Of a stretch of 64,000 nucleotides of DNA, positions 8,953 to 16,488 are shown one piece after another. Each line of letters starts with the position of its first letter. The stretch's first letter is position 1. Source of the stretch: Phytobacter ursingii (GTDB lineage: Bacteria > Pseudomonadota > Gammaproteobacteria > Enterobacterales > Enterobacteriaceae). The position numbers and the translations under genes were made by a program. The DNA lies in contig CABDWT010000018.1 in assembly GCA_901456055.1 (NCBI GenBank), positions 310,001 to 374,000 of the forward strand. The letters run 5' to 3'. A model generated the notes under the pieces. That model was not told the origin of the DNA. It ran no database searches and saw nothing but the letters and a program-made list of their open reading frames with translations.

Positions 8953-9630
8953 TCAGTAGAACTGACATGAAAACCGCCAGACGCCGTCTGGTGATTTGTG
9001 AAAATAGCCAATGCCGTTGTCCGCCCACATCCAGTTAACTTTTTCTTCCGATCCCACCTGAAAGACGAAATCCTGAAGCCCGACACCATGTTGGATTTCC
9101 ATAGGGTATCCGCCAACTTTGGTTCCCCCGTAGCGGTTAAAGTCCTCAAAGAAACTGTCACTGGCTGGTTCATCATCGTTTACGGCAGAAAGGTCGAGAA
9201 TATCCCAGGCATCCTCCCAGCCCGGAGCGTCATCATTAACACTTAACCATCGTACAGGAAATTCGCGATACGGCGTGGCCACTTCCGGCAATAGTTCAAG
9301 CCCCTCAAGCGTGGCATATTCACGAATTAGCCAGCCTTCACCATGGGGTTGGTCAAAAGGATGGCTTTCCATGTTGTGAAAGAGAACCAGCAGGGCTATC
9401 TCCTTGAGTTGTTCAGGTATAATCGGGAGCTCATCGATACGAATCTGAAGAAGCGGAAACATCGGCTTCCCCTTCCAGACAGGCAATCCTTCACCTGCAA
9501 GCGATACCCCTTTTAAAAACCAGGAGGTAAGAGGATCTACACCCGGGCGAAAACCACCTACCTGCGCCACCGATGCGGGGCGCAATGCGGACCTGAGATC
9601 TTCTAAAACTGACGCACTCTCGGACTTCAT
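8953..9630 (-). CDS. DUF1963 (YwqG-like) protein of unknown function
   Basis: 225 aa reading from MKSESASVLED; the frame extends to a TTG at 9678, but an AAGG sits 8 bp before the ATG at 9630. I recognise the DUF1963 pattern from the acidic, Trp-rich stretches PMFPLLQIRIDELP and the C-terminal VNWMWADNGIGYFH. No signal peptide or membrane segment is seen. Family members are cytosolic and mostly uncharacterised. It stands alone between the fos locus and a kinase gene on the other strand. Confidence 0.7.
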   Translation of the reverse strand: MKSESASVLEDLRSALRPASVAQVGGFRPGVDPLTSWFLKGVSLAGEGLPVWKGKPMFPLLQIRIDELPIIPEQLKEIALLVLFHNMESHPFDQPHGEGWLIREYATLEGLELLPEVATPYREFPVRWLSVNDDAPGWEDAWDILDLSAVNDDEPASDSFFEDFNRYGGTKVGGYPMEIQHGVGLQDFVFQVGSEEKVNWMWADNGIGYFHKSPDGVWRFSCQFY

Positions 9631-9876
9631 CTTTATTGCCTTGCGTATGAGAATATTCTCTGGATATCGGGGATTCAAACCTGCTCATTATATATAAAAA
9701 TGGCTCCCGGAGAGGCTATGCCAAAGAAGATCGTAATAAACCGTCTTCAAATCAGGTGACTTTTCACCCTCCCCCTGCTAGCTTCATCTGATGATAAAAA
9801 TCTGTTCAGCACCCGCTCATGCATTAATTATTATCACCTGCATCTGTCAGGTGGGATAGCGTTCGTCATTTTCCCG

Positions 9877-9898
9877 CCGGTAAGGCGGGCCTTACCGG
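9877..9898. other. Perfect hairpin upstream of the P-loop kinase gene
   Basis: CCGGTAAGG and CCTTACCGG form a 9-bp stem around CGGG, ending 12 bp before the Shine-Dalgarno of the next gene. No T-run follows. It could be a 5'-UTR structure or the end of an incoming transcript. Confidence 0.45.
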
Positions 9899-9919
9899 TA
9901 CCATCCAGTGAGGCAAACC

Positions 9920-10426
9920 ATGAATACGGATACCCCTGTAGAAGCAGTAAGACCAACACTTCACCTTTTATGTGGAAAAATCGCTTCGGGTAAATCCACA
10001 TTATCGGCAAGATTGGGAGCAGCGCCTGGCACGATTATTGTCAGCGAGGACACCTGGCTGGCTGCGCTCTATAAAGATGAAATACACTCAGTCGCGGATT
10101 ATGTGCAGTGCGCATCCAGGCTCAAAAACGCCATGAAGCCACACCTGATTTCCTTGCTCAATGCTGGTTTATCGGTTGTTCTGGACTTTCCGGCAAATAC
10201 ACCGGCGAATCGTGAATGGATGATGGGTATCATTACGGCGTCGGGCGCCAATAATTGCCTGCATTATCTGCGCGTCTCTGACGATATATGTAAAGCCCGT
10301 TTACGCGCCCGTAACGCAGAAGGCGCGCATGATTTTTCCGCGACGGATGAAGAGTTTGAAATAATAACGCGTTATTTCGCAGAACCGCTCGCAGACGAAG
10401 GGTTCACGATTATTGAATACAGTTAA
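9920..10426 (+). CDS. P-loop NTPase / small-molecule kinase-like protein (AAA_33 / zeta-like fold)
   Basis: 168-aa protein with a Walker A motif GKIASGKST near residues 20-28 and a downstream VVLDFPAN strand, the layout of small kinases related to zeta toxin and chloramphenicol phosphotransferase. The GTG at 9908 lies in its own Shine-Dalgarno (GTGAGG), so ATG 9920 is preferred. The substrate is unknown. The adjacent convergent gene encodes an aminoglycoside-phosphotransferase-like kinase. I see no antitoxin-like partner, so a toxin role is not supported. Confidence 0.7.
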   Translation: MNTDTPVEAVRPTLHLLCGKIASGKSTLSARLGAAPGTIIVSEDTWLAALYKDEIHSVADYVQCASRLKNAMKPHLISLLNAGLSVVLDFPANTPANREWMMGIITASGANNCLHYLRVSDDICKARLRARNAEGAHDFSATDEEFEIITRYFAEPLADEGFTIIEYS

Positions 10427-10439
10427 CATACTGAACGTG

Positions 10440-10463
10440 AGCCGTCAGCAGACGGCTTTTTTA
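10440..10463 (+). terminator. Intrinsic terminator of the P-loop kinase gene
   Basis: AGCCGTC-AGCA-GACGGCT followed directly by a run of T, 13 bp after the stop codon and just before the convergent gene. Confidence 0.85.
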
Positions 10464-10477
10464 ATGCCCCTGTTTAT

Positions 10478-11266
10478 TCAAAGCATTTTCTCTGTGTTAT
10501 CTAACCAGTCGGGAAGGTATTCCTTGTACCAGTTAAGATATAATGGAAAGGTTGTTTTTTCCCGCTCATTAAGCAACGTAATTACTTCGGTAACGATCCA
10601 TGCTTTAGCAATGGCAATTTCTCTCGCCAGCGCCTTGAAATTCTGCTGACCAGATAGTTGGCAATAGCGTTCAGCAAGGTCAATAAATGTCTGTTTCGCT
10701 CCCATTCCCTTTATAAGGGGAGCCAGATCGATAGCCGGACTCCCTGTTCCAAACCTTTCCCAGTCGAAAAGCACAACCTCGCCATTTGCTCTTCTTCCCC
10801 AATTACCGGCATTGCTATCGCCAGAAATCAGACTCTGATAACCAAACAAAACATCACTGCATTGTCGAAAACGCCGAAGCTGCTGTGCATTTTTGTCTGG
10901 CAGTGCCAGCAGCCGCACAGAGTGTTCGAGTGCATATTCTGACCATGCATGGCTGTGGTAAATCCAGTGCGGACTGGCAGCGTAACGGTGCAGGCAATTC
11001 AAAGTAGCGAGTATTTCATCGCCGGACACGTCGTCCTGGTTAACCTCACAGGGGATATATTCCAGTCTTAGCCTGCGCAGGTCAGGTTCGGCAGATAACA
11101 ATGTTGGCACGCTCACACCCGCCTGGGTGAGTTCACGGGCAGCCTGTTGATAAAAATGATACTCCACCTCACCAACGGGACATTTCTCGATGAACTGATG
11201 ACCCGTTTCATCAACAAGCAGCGCCACTCTGGCTACGCCCATCCGGGATAGATTCTCAACTGACAT
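10478..11266 (-). CDS. APH/choline-kinase-fold phosphotransferase of unknown substrate
   Basis: 262 aa with the aminoglycoside phosphotransferase/choline kinase layout. An N-lobe with FIEKCP is followed by a C-lobe catalytic loop SGDSNAGNWG (in place of HGDxxxxN) and the metal-binding LFDWERFG. The catalytic Asp and the Asn downstream are kept. Such proteins phosphorylate small molecules; clinical aminoglycoside resistance should not be assumed from the fold. AAGGAAAG upstream supports the start. Its 5' end abuts the LysR remnant. Confidence 0.72.
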   Translation of the reverse strand: MSVENLSRMGVARVALLVDETGHQFIEKCPVGEVEYHFYQQAARELTQAGVSVPTLLSAEPDLRRLRLEYIPCEVNQDDVSGDEILATLNCLHRYAASPHWIYHSHAWSEYALEHSVRLLALPDKNAQQLRRFRQCSDVLFGYQSLISGDSNAGNWGRRANGEVVLFDWERFGTGSPAIDLAPLIKGMGAKQTFIDLAERYCQLSGQQNFKALAREIAIAKAWIVTEVITLLNEREKTTFPLYLNWYKEYLPDWLDNTEKML

Positions 11267-11371
11267 ACATCTTTCCTTTAAGATTGTCCGATGGCCTTTT
11301 CTTCAGGCATTTGAGTGTAGCCTCAACTGGCAATCTCCTCCCGGCCCTTTTCTGGCGCATAGCGGGGGAGT

Positions 11372-11582
11372 TTATTGGCAAATAAAATCGACGAATGCCC
11401 GCAACGCGGTCGGCAAATTCCGCCGTCCGGCGTAGTAAAAAACGCCCCTGCAGCGCGCTAAAGCTATCCAGGACAGACATCAACTGACCTGCGGTTACCT
11501 CTTCGCCCACCATCGCCTCGCAGATGTAGGCAATGCCAGCGCCATCGCGTGCAGCCTGAATCATTAGCATATCGTCATCCAC
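11372..11582 (-). pseudogene. Frameshifted 3' remnant of a LysR-family regulator
   Basis: The reading MIQAARDGAGIAY...MSVLDSF...ALQG is the typical effector-domain end of LysR regulators. The normal tail, VFYYAGRRNLPTALRAFV, continues in the next frame and stops at 11372-11374, so one base has been gained or lost in the CCCC tract near 11444-11448. Everything upstream of about 11582 (DNA-binding domain, most of the effector domain) is missing and the sequence switches to an aldo/keto reductase fragment. It is a decayed gene. Confidence 0.75.
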
Positions 11583-11593
11583 TCTTCCATCGG

Positions 11594-11720
11594 ATGAATG
11601 AACGCCATGGGCTAATAGCGGCAGTGGCGATCGCCTGGGTACTCAGACACCCTGCGATATCAGGTGCCATTATCGGCGCTCGCCGTTTCTGCCCGAAGGC
11701 ATCGGCACCAACGTGCCAGA
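11594..11720 (+). pseudogene. C-terminal fragment of an aldo/keto reductase
   Basis: The stretch LIAAVAIAWVLRHPAISG followed by AIIGAR is the conserved C-terminal part of aldo/keto reductases, where the usual sequence is AWVLRHPxVTxxIVGAR. No start or N-terminal barrel is present, and the frame runs into unrelated sequence and then the antisense end of the hydrolase gene. It lies directly against the LysR remnant, marking a deletion junction. Confidence 0.65.
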
Positions 11721-11753
11721 AGAAACGGCTACCTGAACAGCGTCCATTTATCC

Positions 11754-12659
11754 TTAACGGAAAAATGTGGCCATCGCCTCGCTCAGCGCTTTGGGCTGTT
11801 CATCCGGGATGAAATGACCGCAATGCGCGATGGTGATACCCGTTACCTCCCCGGCAAACTGACGTAACGGGGTTGCCATATCCGCAATGGACCCCTCGTC
11901 GGCGCTAATTGCCAGCAGCGGCAATGTCAATTTACCCTGCGCGCACAGCGTCACATTTTGCGCGGCTGAAACGGTCACCTCACGATACGGCGCCAGGCCG
12001 GTACGCAGCGCGCCGCTTTGGCGCATTAACCGGACATACTCAGCAATATCCTCATCGCTAAACACCATCGGGCTCGCGGCTTTGCGTCGCAGGAACCACT
12101 CAAGGTAGATATCCTCACGCCCACGGATTAACGCCTCCGGCAGATCGGGAAGCAGATGAAAAGCAAAGTGCCAGGTTTTCCATGCCTTATCAGGCGTGAC
12201 GGGTAAAGCGTCCGGCATCGTGATACCCGGTATACCGGCATCAAGCAGCGCCAGTTTAATCACCTGCTGGCTATAACGCATCGCATAAGGCCATGCCACC
12301 CAGGCGCCCACGTCATGGGCGGCGAGGTAATGTCGCTCAATCTCAAGCTTTTGCATCAGCCCGAAGACTTTCCCTGCCAGTGTCTGGGTATCGTAACCAG
12401 TTTGCGGTTTATCCGAGTCGCCCTGGCCGGGCAGATCAAGGGCGATAATATCGTAACGATCGCCCATCAGCGCCATCACCTTGCGCCAGGCATACCCGCT
12501 TTGCGGAAAACCGGCCAGCAGGAGTAATACTTCACCGTGCGGGTTTCCGCCTCTCACATAGTGCAAACGGAGACCGTCAACAGTCGCGTAAAAATGGGCA
12601 AAATCGGGCAGCGTGTCGACGGGTTGTGACCAGGGTTGAGTAACGGGTTGATCAGTCAT
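11754..12659 (-). CDS. Alpha/beta hydrolase (epoxide hydrolase / haloalkane dehalogenase-like)
   Basis: 301-aa alpha/beta hydrolase. Visible landmarks: LLLAGFPQSGYAWR (oxyanion loop), LDLPGQGDSDKP, the nucleophile elbow AAHDVGAWVAW with an Asp nucleophile, and the C-terminal catalytic His in HCGHFIPDEQP. An Asp rather than Ser nucleophile points to epoxide hydrolase or dehalogenase-like chemistry. It lies 52 bp downstream of a TetR gene on the same strand, and a perfect palindrome in that gap is probably the TetR operator. The natural substrate is unknown. Confidence 0.85.
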   Translation of the reverse strand: MTDQPVTQPWSQPVDTLPDFAHFYATVDGLRLHYVRGGNPHGEVLLLLAGFPQSGYAWRKVMALMGDRYDIIALDLPGQGDSDKPQTGYDTQTLAGKVFGLMQKLEIERHYLAAHDVGAWVAWPYAMRYSQQVIKLALLDAGIPGITMPDALPVTPDKAWKTWHFAFHLLPDLPEALIRGREDIYLEWFLRRKAASPMVFSDEDIAEYVRLMRQSGALRTGLAPYREVTVSAAQNVTLCAQGKLTLPLLAISADEGSIADMATPLRQFAGEVTGITIAHCGHFIPDEQPKALSEAMATFFR

Positions 12660-12677
12660 ACGTATCTCCGGTTATTT

Positions 12678-12695
12678 AGGAAATGATCATTTCCT
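12678..12695. promoter_or_regulatory. 18-bp palindromic TetR-type operator before the hydrolase gene
   Basis: AGGAAATGATCATTTCCT is a perfect palindrome between the TetR stop and the hydrolase start. A related site (TTTAGGAA...TTCCTAAA) lies just upstream of the TetR gene, so the regulator probably controls both transcripts. Confidence 0.65.
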
Positions 12696-12711
12696 TTATG
12701 GTTAAAATTTT

Positions 12712-13320
12712 TTATTCGAGCAGGGTCATCACCGTTGCCACCAGGCGATCGTGCGCCGGTAACTCACCGGCTTTTCCTACAACACGCATGCCCAGCACCA
12801 GACACAGCAGCACGCTACTCAGCGCGTGCGCATCATGCCGTGGATGCACAGAACCATCTTGCTTCCCCTCTTCAAGCAACTGGAGGATCGACTGTTGATT
12901 GCGCTCAAGTGCGGTGCGTACCAGCCCGGAAAGCTCAGCATCAAGTTGTCCCAATTCAATCGCGCTGCCAACAACCAGACAACCGCGTCGCCCTTCTATC
13001 TCACTGGCAGATTCAAGGTAGAAACGCAGGAGTTCGGCTATTTTTGCCCGACCATCAGCTTGCTGCGCCAGGCGCTGGCGCAGCATTTGATTACGCAGCG
13101 AGGTATACCGCGCAAACACATGCAGAAAGAGGCTTCGTTTATCGTGAAAGGCTTTGTAGATGCTGCCTGCCGTGAGCTGCATCGCCTCGCTCAGATCGTT
13201 TATCGATGCGCTATGGTAGCCTTTTTCACGAAATACGGGCATGGCGAGATCGAGTGCGGCATCAAGATCAAATTGTCTCGGGCGCCCGCGTTCGCGAACG
13301 CCATGTGATGTCTCTGGCAT
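12712..13320 (-). CDS. TetR-family regulator of the alpha/beta hydrolase
   Basis: 202 aa from MPETSHG, chosen because GGAG lies about 8 bp upstream; an in-frame ATG at 13332 is less well placed and falls in the operator. The N-terminal helix-turn-helix is typical (SINDLSEAMQLTAGSIYKAF, about residues 37-56), after the basic RGRPRQFD lead-in. The C-terminal ligand domain resembles TetR_C regulators of electrophile or solvent stress. The gene probably represses itself and the hydrolase through the two related palindromes. Confidence 0.85.
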   Translation of the reverse strand: MPETSHGVRERGRPRQFDLDAALDLAMPVFREKGYHSASINDLSEAMQLTAGSIYKAFHDKRSLFLHVFARYTSLRNQMLRQRLAQQADGRAKIAELLRFYLESASEIEGRRGCLVVGSAIELGQLDAELSGLVRTALERNQQSILQLLEEGKQDGSVHPRHDAHALSSVLLCLVLGMRVVGKAGELPAHDRLVATVMTLLE

Positions 13321-13331
13321 GCTGCACTCCA

Positions 13332-13355
13332 TTTAGGAAATGTTCGATTCCTAAA
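13332..13355. promoter_or_regulatory. Second TetR-type operator upstream of the regulator gene
   Basis: TTTAGGAA and TTCCTAAA flank an ATGTTCGA core. The half-sites match the palindrome at 12678-12695 (AGGAAATG), supporting autoregulation. Confidence 0.6.
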
Positions 13356-13410
13356 TCATTCCACAGATAAGGGCGCCTGAAAAGCCGTCAGCTGAAAAAA
13401 ATGTTGCGGG

Positions 13411-14604
13411 TTACGCGACGGCCGGTTTTGTCCGCACACCTATAAATACAATGAACATCGCCGTCAGTAGCAGTAACCCGCTACCGGTAAAGACGCCACT
13501 GGCCCCGCTGACATCGAATACGGCTCCACCGCCTGCCGCTCCCGCGCCGATCGCAAGCTGCACGGATGCGACCATCAGCCCGCCCGCGCTTTCCGCTTCA
13601 TCCGGTACGGTTGTCGCAAGCCAGGTGCTCCAGCCTACCGGCACCATGCCAAACGCAAAGCCCCACAGAGTGACCAGCAATCCATCCAGACCGGCCCGAT
13701 GGCCAAACAGCACCAGCGCAACGGCCATCAATCCCATCACAAACGGCACCAGCGCCAGAGTCAAATGTAGATTGCGCGACAGCAGATGTCCGGCGATAGA
13801 GGTGCCGACAAAGTTCGCCAGTCCAAAACCCAGCAGAATCAACGAAATGCTCTCCACACTCACCTGCCCTACGGTTTCCAGAAAAGGCCGCAGATAGGTA
13901 AAGAAGGCGAAATGGCCGCTGAAAATCAGGATAGTCGCCAGCATACCGCCCACCATGCCCGGTCGGCGAAGTACACGAAACAGTGCGCTCAGGCTGCCGC
14001 TGCTTTCCGGCTTCATCGATGGCAGTACCCATAACTGCCACATCAGCGCCAGCGCGCTCGGTGCGGTACAAAGAATAAAGACATTCCGCCAGCCAATAAT
14101 GCTGCCCAGGTAGCTGCCGAGCGGTGCGGCGACCACGGTTGCAATCGACACACTGGAAAAGATAATGGCCAGGGCTTTGGGTACCTGTGCCGTTGGCACC
14201 AGCCTTAACGCGGTGGCTGTCGCCATCGCCCAGAAGCCGCCAATAGCGACACCCAACAGCAGACGCCCCAGCAACAAGACATGCAGCGAAGGGGCAAATG
14301 CCACCAACAGGCTGGAGACGATCTGTAACAATGAGAAGACGATCAGCACCCAGCGACGGTCGATATTTTTGGTCGCGGCGGCAATCAACAATCCACTCAA
14401 TAGTGCCACCAGTGCCGTGGCGGTCACCGCCTGTCCGGCCATCCCCTCACTGACTCCCAGACTCGCCGCCATGGGCGTCAGTAAACTGGCAGGTAAAAAC
14501 TCTGCGGTAATCAAACCAAACACCCCAAGCCCCAGTGAATAGACGGCTCGCCAGGCGGGTTTAACGGGCGCAATGCTCTCTCTCGCCGTGACATGTGAAT
14601 TCAT
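13411..14604 (-). CDS. MFS exporter closely related to NepI (purine ribonucleoside efflux)
   Basis: 397-aa major facilitator protein with twelve hydrophobic segments. It matches E. coli NepI (396 aa) along its whole length as recalled: EFLPASLLTPMA, GVAIGGFWAMA, RLVPTAQVPKALAI and MVPVGWSTW all have close counterparts. The start at 14604 follows AGGAGA at 8 bp; the upstream extension has no such site. An AraC-type gene is divergent from it. Purine ribonucleoside or drug efflux is likely, but as a probable paralogue its substrate may differ. Confidence 0.85.
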   Translation of the reverse strand: MNSHVTARESIAPVKPAWRAVYSLGLGVFGLITAEFLPASLLTPMAASLGVSEGMAGQAVTATALVALLSGLLIAAATKNIDRRWVLIVFSLLQIVSSLLVAFAPSLHVLLLGRLLLGVAIGGFWAMATATALRLVPTAQVPKALAIIFSSVSIATVVAAPLGSYLGSIIGWRNVFILCTAPSALALMWQLWVLPSMKPESSGSLSALFRVLRRPGMVGGMLATILIFSGHFAFFTYLRPFLETVGQVSVESISLILLGFGLANFVGTSIAGHLLSRNLHLTLALVPFVMGLMAVALVLFGHRAGLDGLLVTLWGFAFGMVPVGWSTWLATTVPDEAESAGGLMVASVQLAIGAGAAGGGAVFDVSGASGVFTGSGLLLLTAMFIVFIGVRTKPAVA

Positions 14605-14662
14605 CTGTGTTTCTCCTGCCCTAAAAATGTGACCGATATCGCAAAGCATAGGAAGTTCCCCA

Positions 14663-14708
14663 CGGACGATCTATGACATATAATCTTCATTTATTGATAA
14701 TTCGTCCG
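14663..14708. promoter_or_regulatory. Divergent promoter region with TATAAT and an inverted repeat
   Basis: CGGACGA (14663-14669) and TCGTCCG (14702-14708) form an inverted repeat around an exact TATAAT (14679-14684) on the + strand facing the AraC-family gene. No good -35 is seen, which fits an activator-dependent promoter. This is a candidate site for autoregulation and for control of the NepI-like gene. Confidence 0.4.
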
Positions 14709-14719
14709 GAGTTGTAGCC

Positions 14720-15676
14720 ATGGCGATTCAGACGCCCGATCTCATCAGCGAGTTGCTGCACGGCATGCGTCTTTCCGGCGTGAAATACCGCCGCTTTGAG
14801 GCCAGCGCGCCGTTCGGCTTCGGCTTCGATGCCGCGCCCGGCAGAGCGCAGTTTCATTTCGTCAGCCGTGGTCCGGCGGTGTTGCGTATGGAGAGCGGCG
14901 CCCGTTTTACCCTCAACAACGGCGATGCGCTGTTTATTCCCAACGGCAACGCCCATGCTCTGCTCTCGGATGACAACGCGACGGCGACGCCGATCTCCGC
15001 CTTTCAGAGCGACACTATTTGCAGTTCGGTCTGCCAGATAACCTGCGAACCCTGTAAAGGGAGCGAGAACGTGGTGATATTCAGCGGATGTATGGACTTC
15101 GAACTGGGCGGAATGCAGCCGCTGATTAAAGCGATGCCGGAAGTGATGATGGTCAGTAAACTGATGTCGACCTGGCCGGAAATCCACCCGCTACTTGCCG
15201 CCATGGAGCGTGAATCGCTGACCCGTCAGGTGGGATTTGCCGGTATCCTGGCGAGACTGGCGGACGTGGTGGCGGCGCTGATTGTGCGCGGTTGGGTGGA
15301 GGCCGGTTGCGGCAAAGCCACCGGCTGGGTGCAGGTGCTGCGCGACCCCCGGCTGAGCCGGGCAATTTACGCCATGCACCAGCAACCGGGCATTAACTGG
15401 AGCGTCGCGGATCTGGCAAAAGAAGCGGGCACCTCCCGCTCCGTGTTTGCCGAGCGTTTCCTCTCTGCCACCGGCAGCACCCCGGCAAAATACCTGAGTG
15501 AGCTGCGCATGCGTCTGGCTATTCAGTACATCAGCCACGAAAACCAGGCTATCGAAACCGTAGCGCTACGACTTGGCTACGGTTCGCTCGCGGCATTTAG
15601 CCGGGCCTTTAAGCGTATTGTCGGACACCCGCCAGGCGCCCTTCGCGAGATAGCGCAATCACAGCCAGAGCCGTGA
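14720..15676 (+). CDS. AraC-family regulator with cupin sensor and cysteine cluster
   Basis: 318 aa. The N-terminal cupin-type sensor domain (about 1-190) resembles those of RclR-like regulators, and two AraC helix-turn-helix units lie at the C-terminus (VADLAKEAGTSRSVFAERF and ETVALRLGYGSLAAFSRAFK). Cys101, Cys105, Cys109 and Cys112 form a cluster (CSSVCQITCEPC) with Cys124 nearby, suggesting redox or metal sensing; that is inference. It is divergent from the NepI-like exporter, which it probably controls. Confidence 0.85.
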   Translation: MAIQTPDLISELLHGMRLSGVKYRRFEASAPFGFGFDAAPGRAQFHFVSRGPAVLRMESGARFTLNNGDALFIPNGNAHALLSDDNATATPISAFQSDTICSSVCQITCEPCKGSENVVIFSGCMDFELGGMQPLIKAMPEVMMVSKLMSTWPEIHPLLAAMERESLTRQVGFAGILARLADVVAALIVRGWVEAGCGKATGWVQVLRDPRLSRAIYAMHQQPGINWSVADLAKEAGTSRSVFAERFLSATGSTPAKYLSELRMRLAIQYISHENQAIETVALRLGYGSLAAFSRAFKRIVGHPPGALREIAQSQPEP

Positions 15677-15696
15677 TGGTTTGCCCGTGTTGAAGA

Positions 15697-16377
15697 CTAC
15701 TGGCGAATATGCCCGGCAATCATTGTGGACAGGGTATCGTCTTCACGCAACCGGACCAGCCGTTCTGAAATAACCTCAAAATAGCGATCATCGGCTTTGG
15801 CCACGCAGACGGCCTGTTGAATTTCGGTGAAATCATCAGGCAACACGCGAAAACCTGGATTGTTTTGGGCCGCCGCCTCAAGCGGCTGGCGAATCCCGGC
15901 GGCCATATCGCCCTCACCCGCTAAAAAAGCATCAATTGCCGCCTGAGAGGATGCAAGGCGATTCAGCGTCGCATAACGTAACTCACGAGAAAGCCAGAGG
16001 TCATAGGCCGCATTCTTACCCACATTGATGACCACACCTGGCTTATCCATTTCCCTGACGCTTCGCCAGTTGCTCGGGTCACGTACCAGCAAGGTGCCCT
16101 GAATGGTGATATAAGGCGCCGTAAAGCGCAGGCGATCCTCCCGTTTTGGGTCTATTGCCAGAAAGGCTATATCCCAGATGCCCTGACCTGCGTCCTCAAC
16201 CACCTTCCCCGCGGCAGGATAAGTGATGAACAGAGGACGACAATGCAGAGAACGGGCAATATCTTTTGCCAGTTCGACAGTGATACCTTCTGGCTGACCT
16301 TCCGGCGTCAGCGAGGCCAATACAGCATTCCCTAAATTGATGGCAAAACGCAGGGTGGGTAACGTTTCATCTGACAT
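15697..16377 (-). CDS. Orphan family-3 solute-binding-like protein without signal peptide
   Basis: 226 aa from MSDETLPTL, supported by AGGAGA 6 bp upstream. The sequence has the layout of amino-acid ABC transporter binding proteins (SBP_bac_3): LRFAINLGN, GITVELAKDIA, WDIAFLAIDPKREDRL and FTAPYI. No signal peptide precedes the domain, and the upstream extension to 16434 does not encode one, so it is probably cytoplasmic. No permease or ATPase is adjacent. It may be a cytosolic ligand-binding or dehydratase-like protein. Confidence 0.75.
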   Translation of the reverse strand: MSDETLPTLRFAINLGNAVLASLTPEGQPEGITVELAKDIARSLHCRPLFITYPAAGKVVEDAGQGIWDIAFLAIDPKREDRLRFTAPYITIQGTLLVRDPSNWRSVREMDKPGVVINVGKNAAYDLWLSRELRYATLNRLASSQAAIDAFLAGEGDMAAGIRQPLEAAAQNNPGFRVLPDDFTEIQQAVCVAKADDRYFEVISERLVRLREDDTLSTMIAGHIRQ

Positions 16378-16488
16378 GAGCTTCTCCTGTGCGCAACTCG
16401 GCGTGATCGGTTCTCCCGTCAGAAAAGATAGCAACGGGCATCACAACATGCTCGGCAATCTGCCATTGCGTTGCCCACGCCTTGTCGC

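Noticed and set aside
9920-11266. Zeta-toxin-like system formed by the P-loop kinase and the APH-like gene
   Set aside because: Genes are convergent with a terminator between them and no antitoxin candidate is present.
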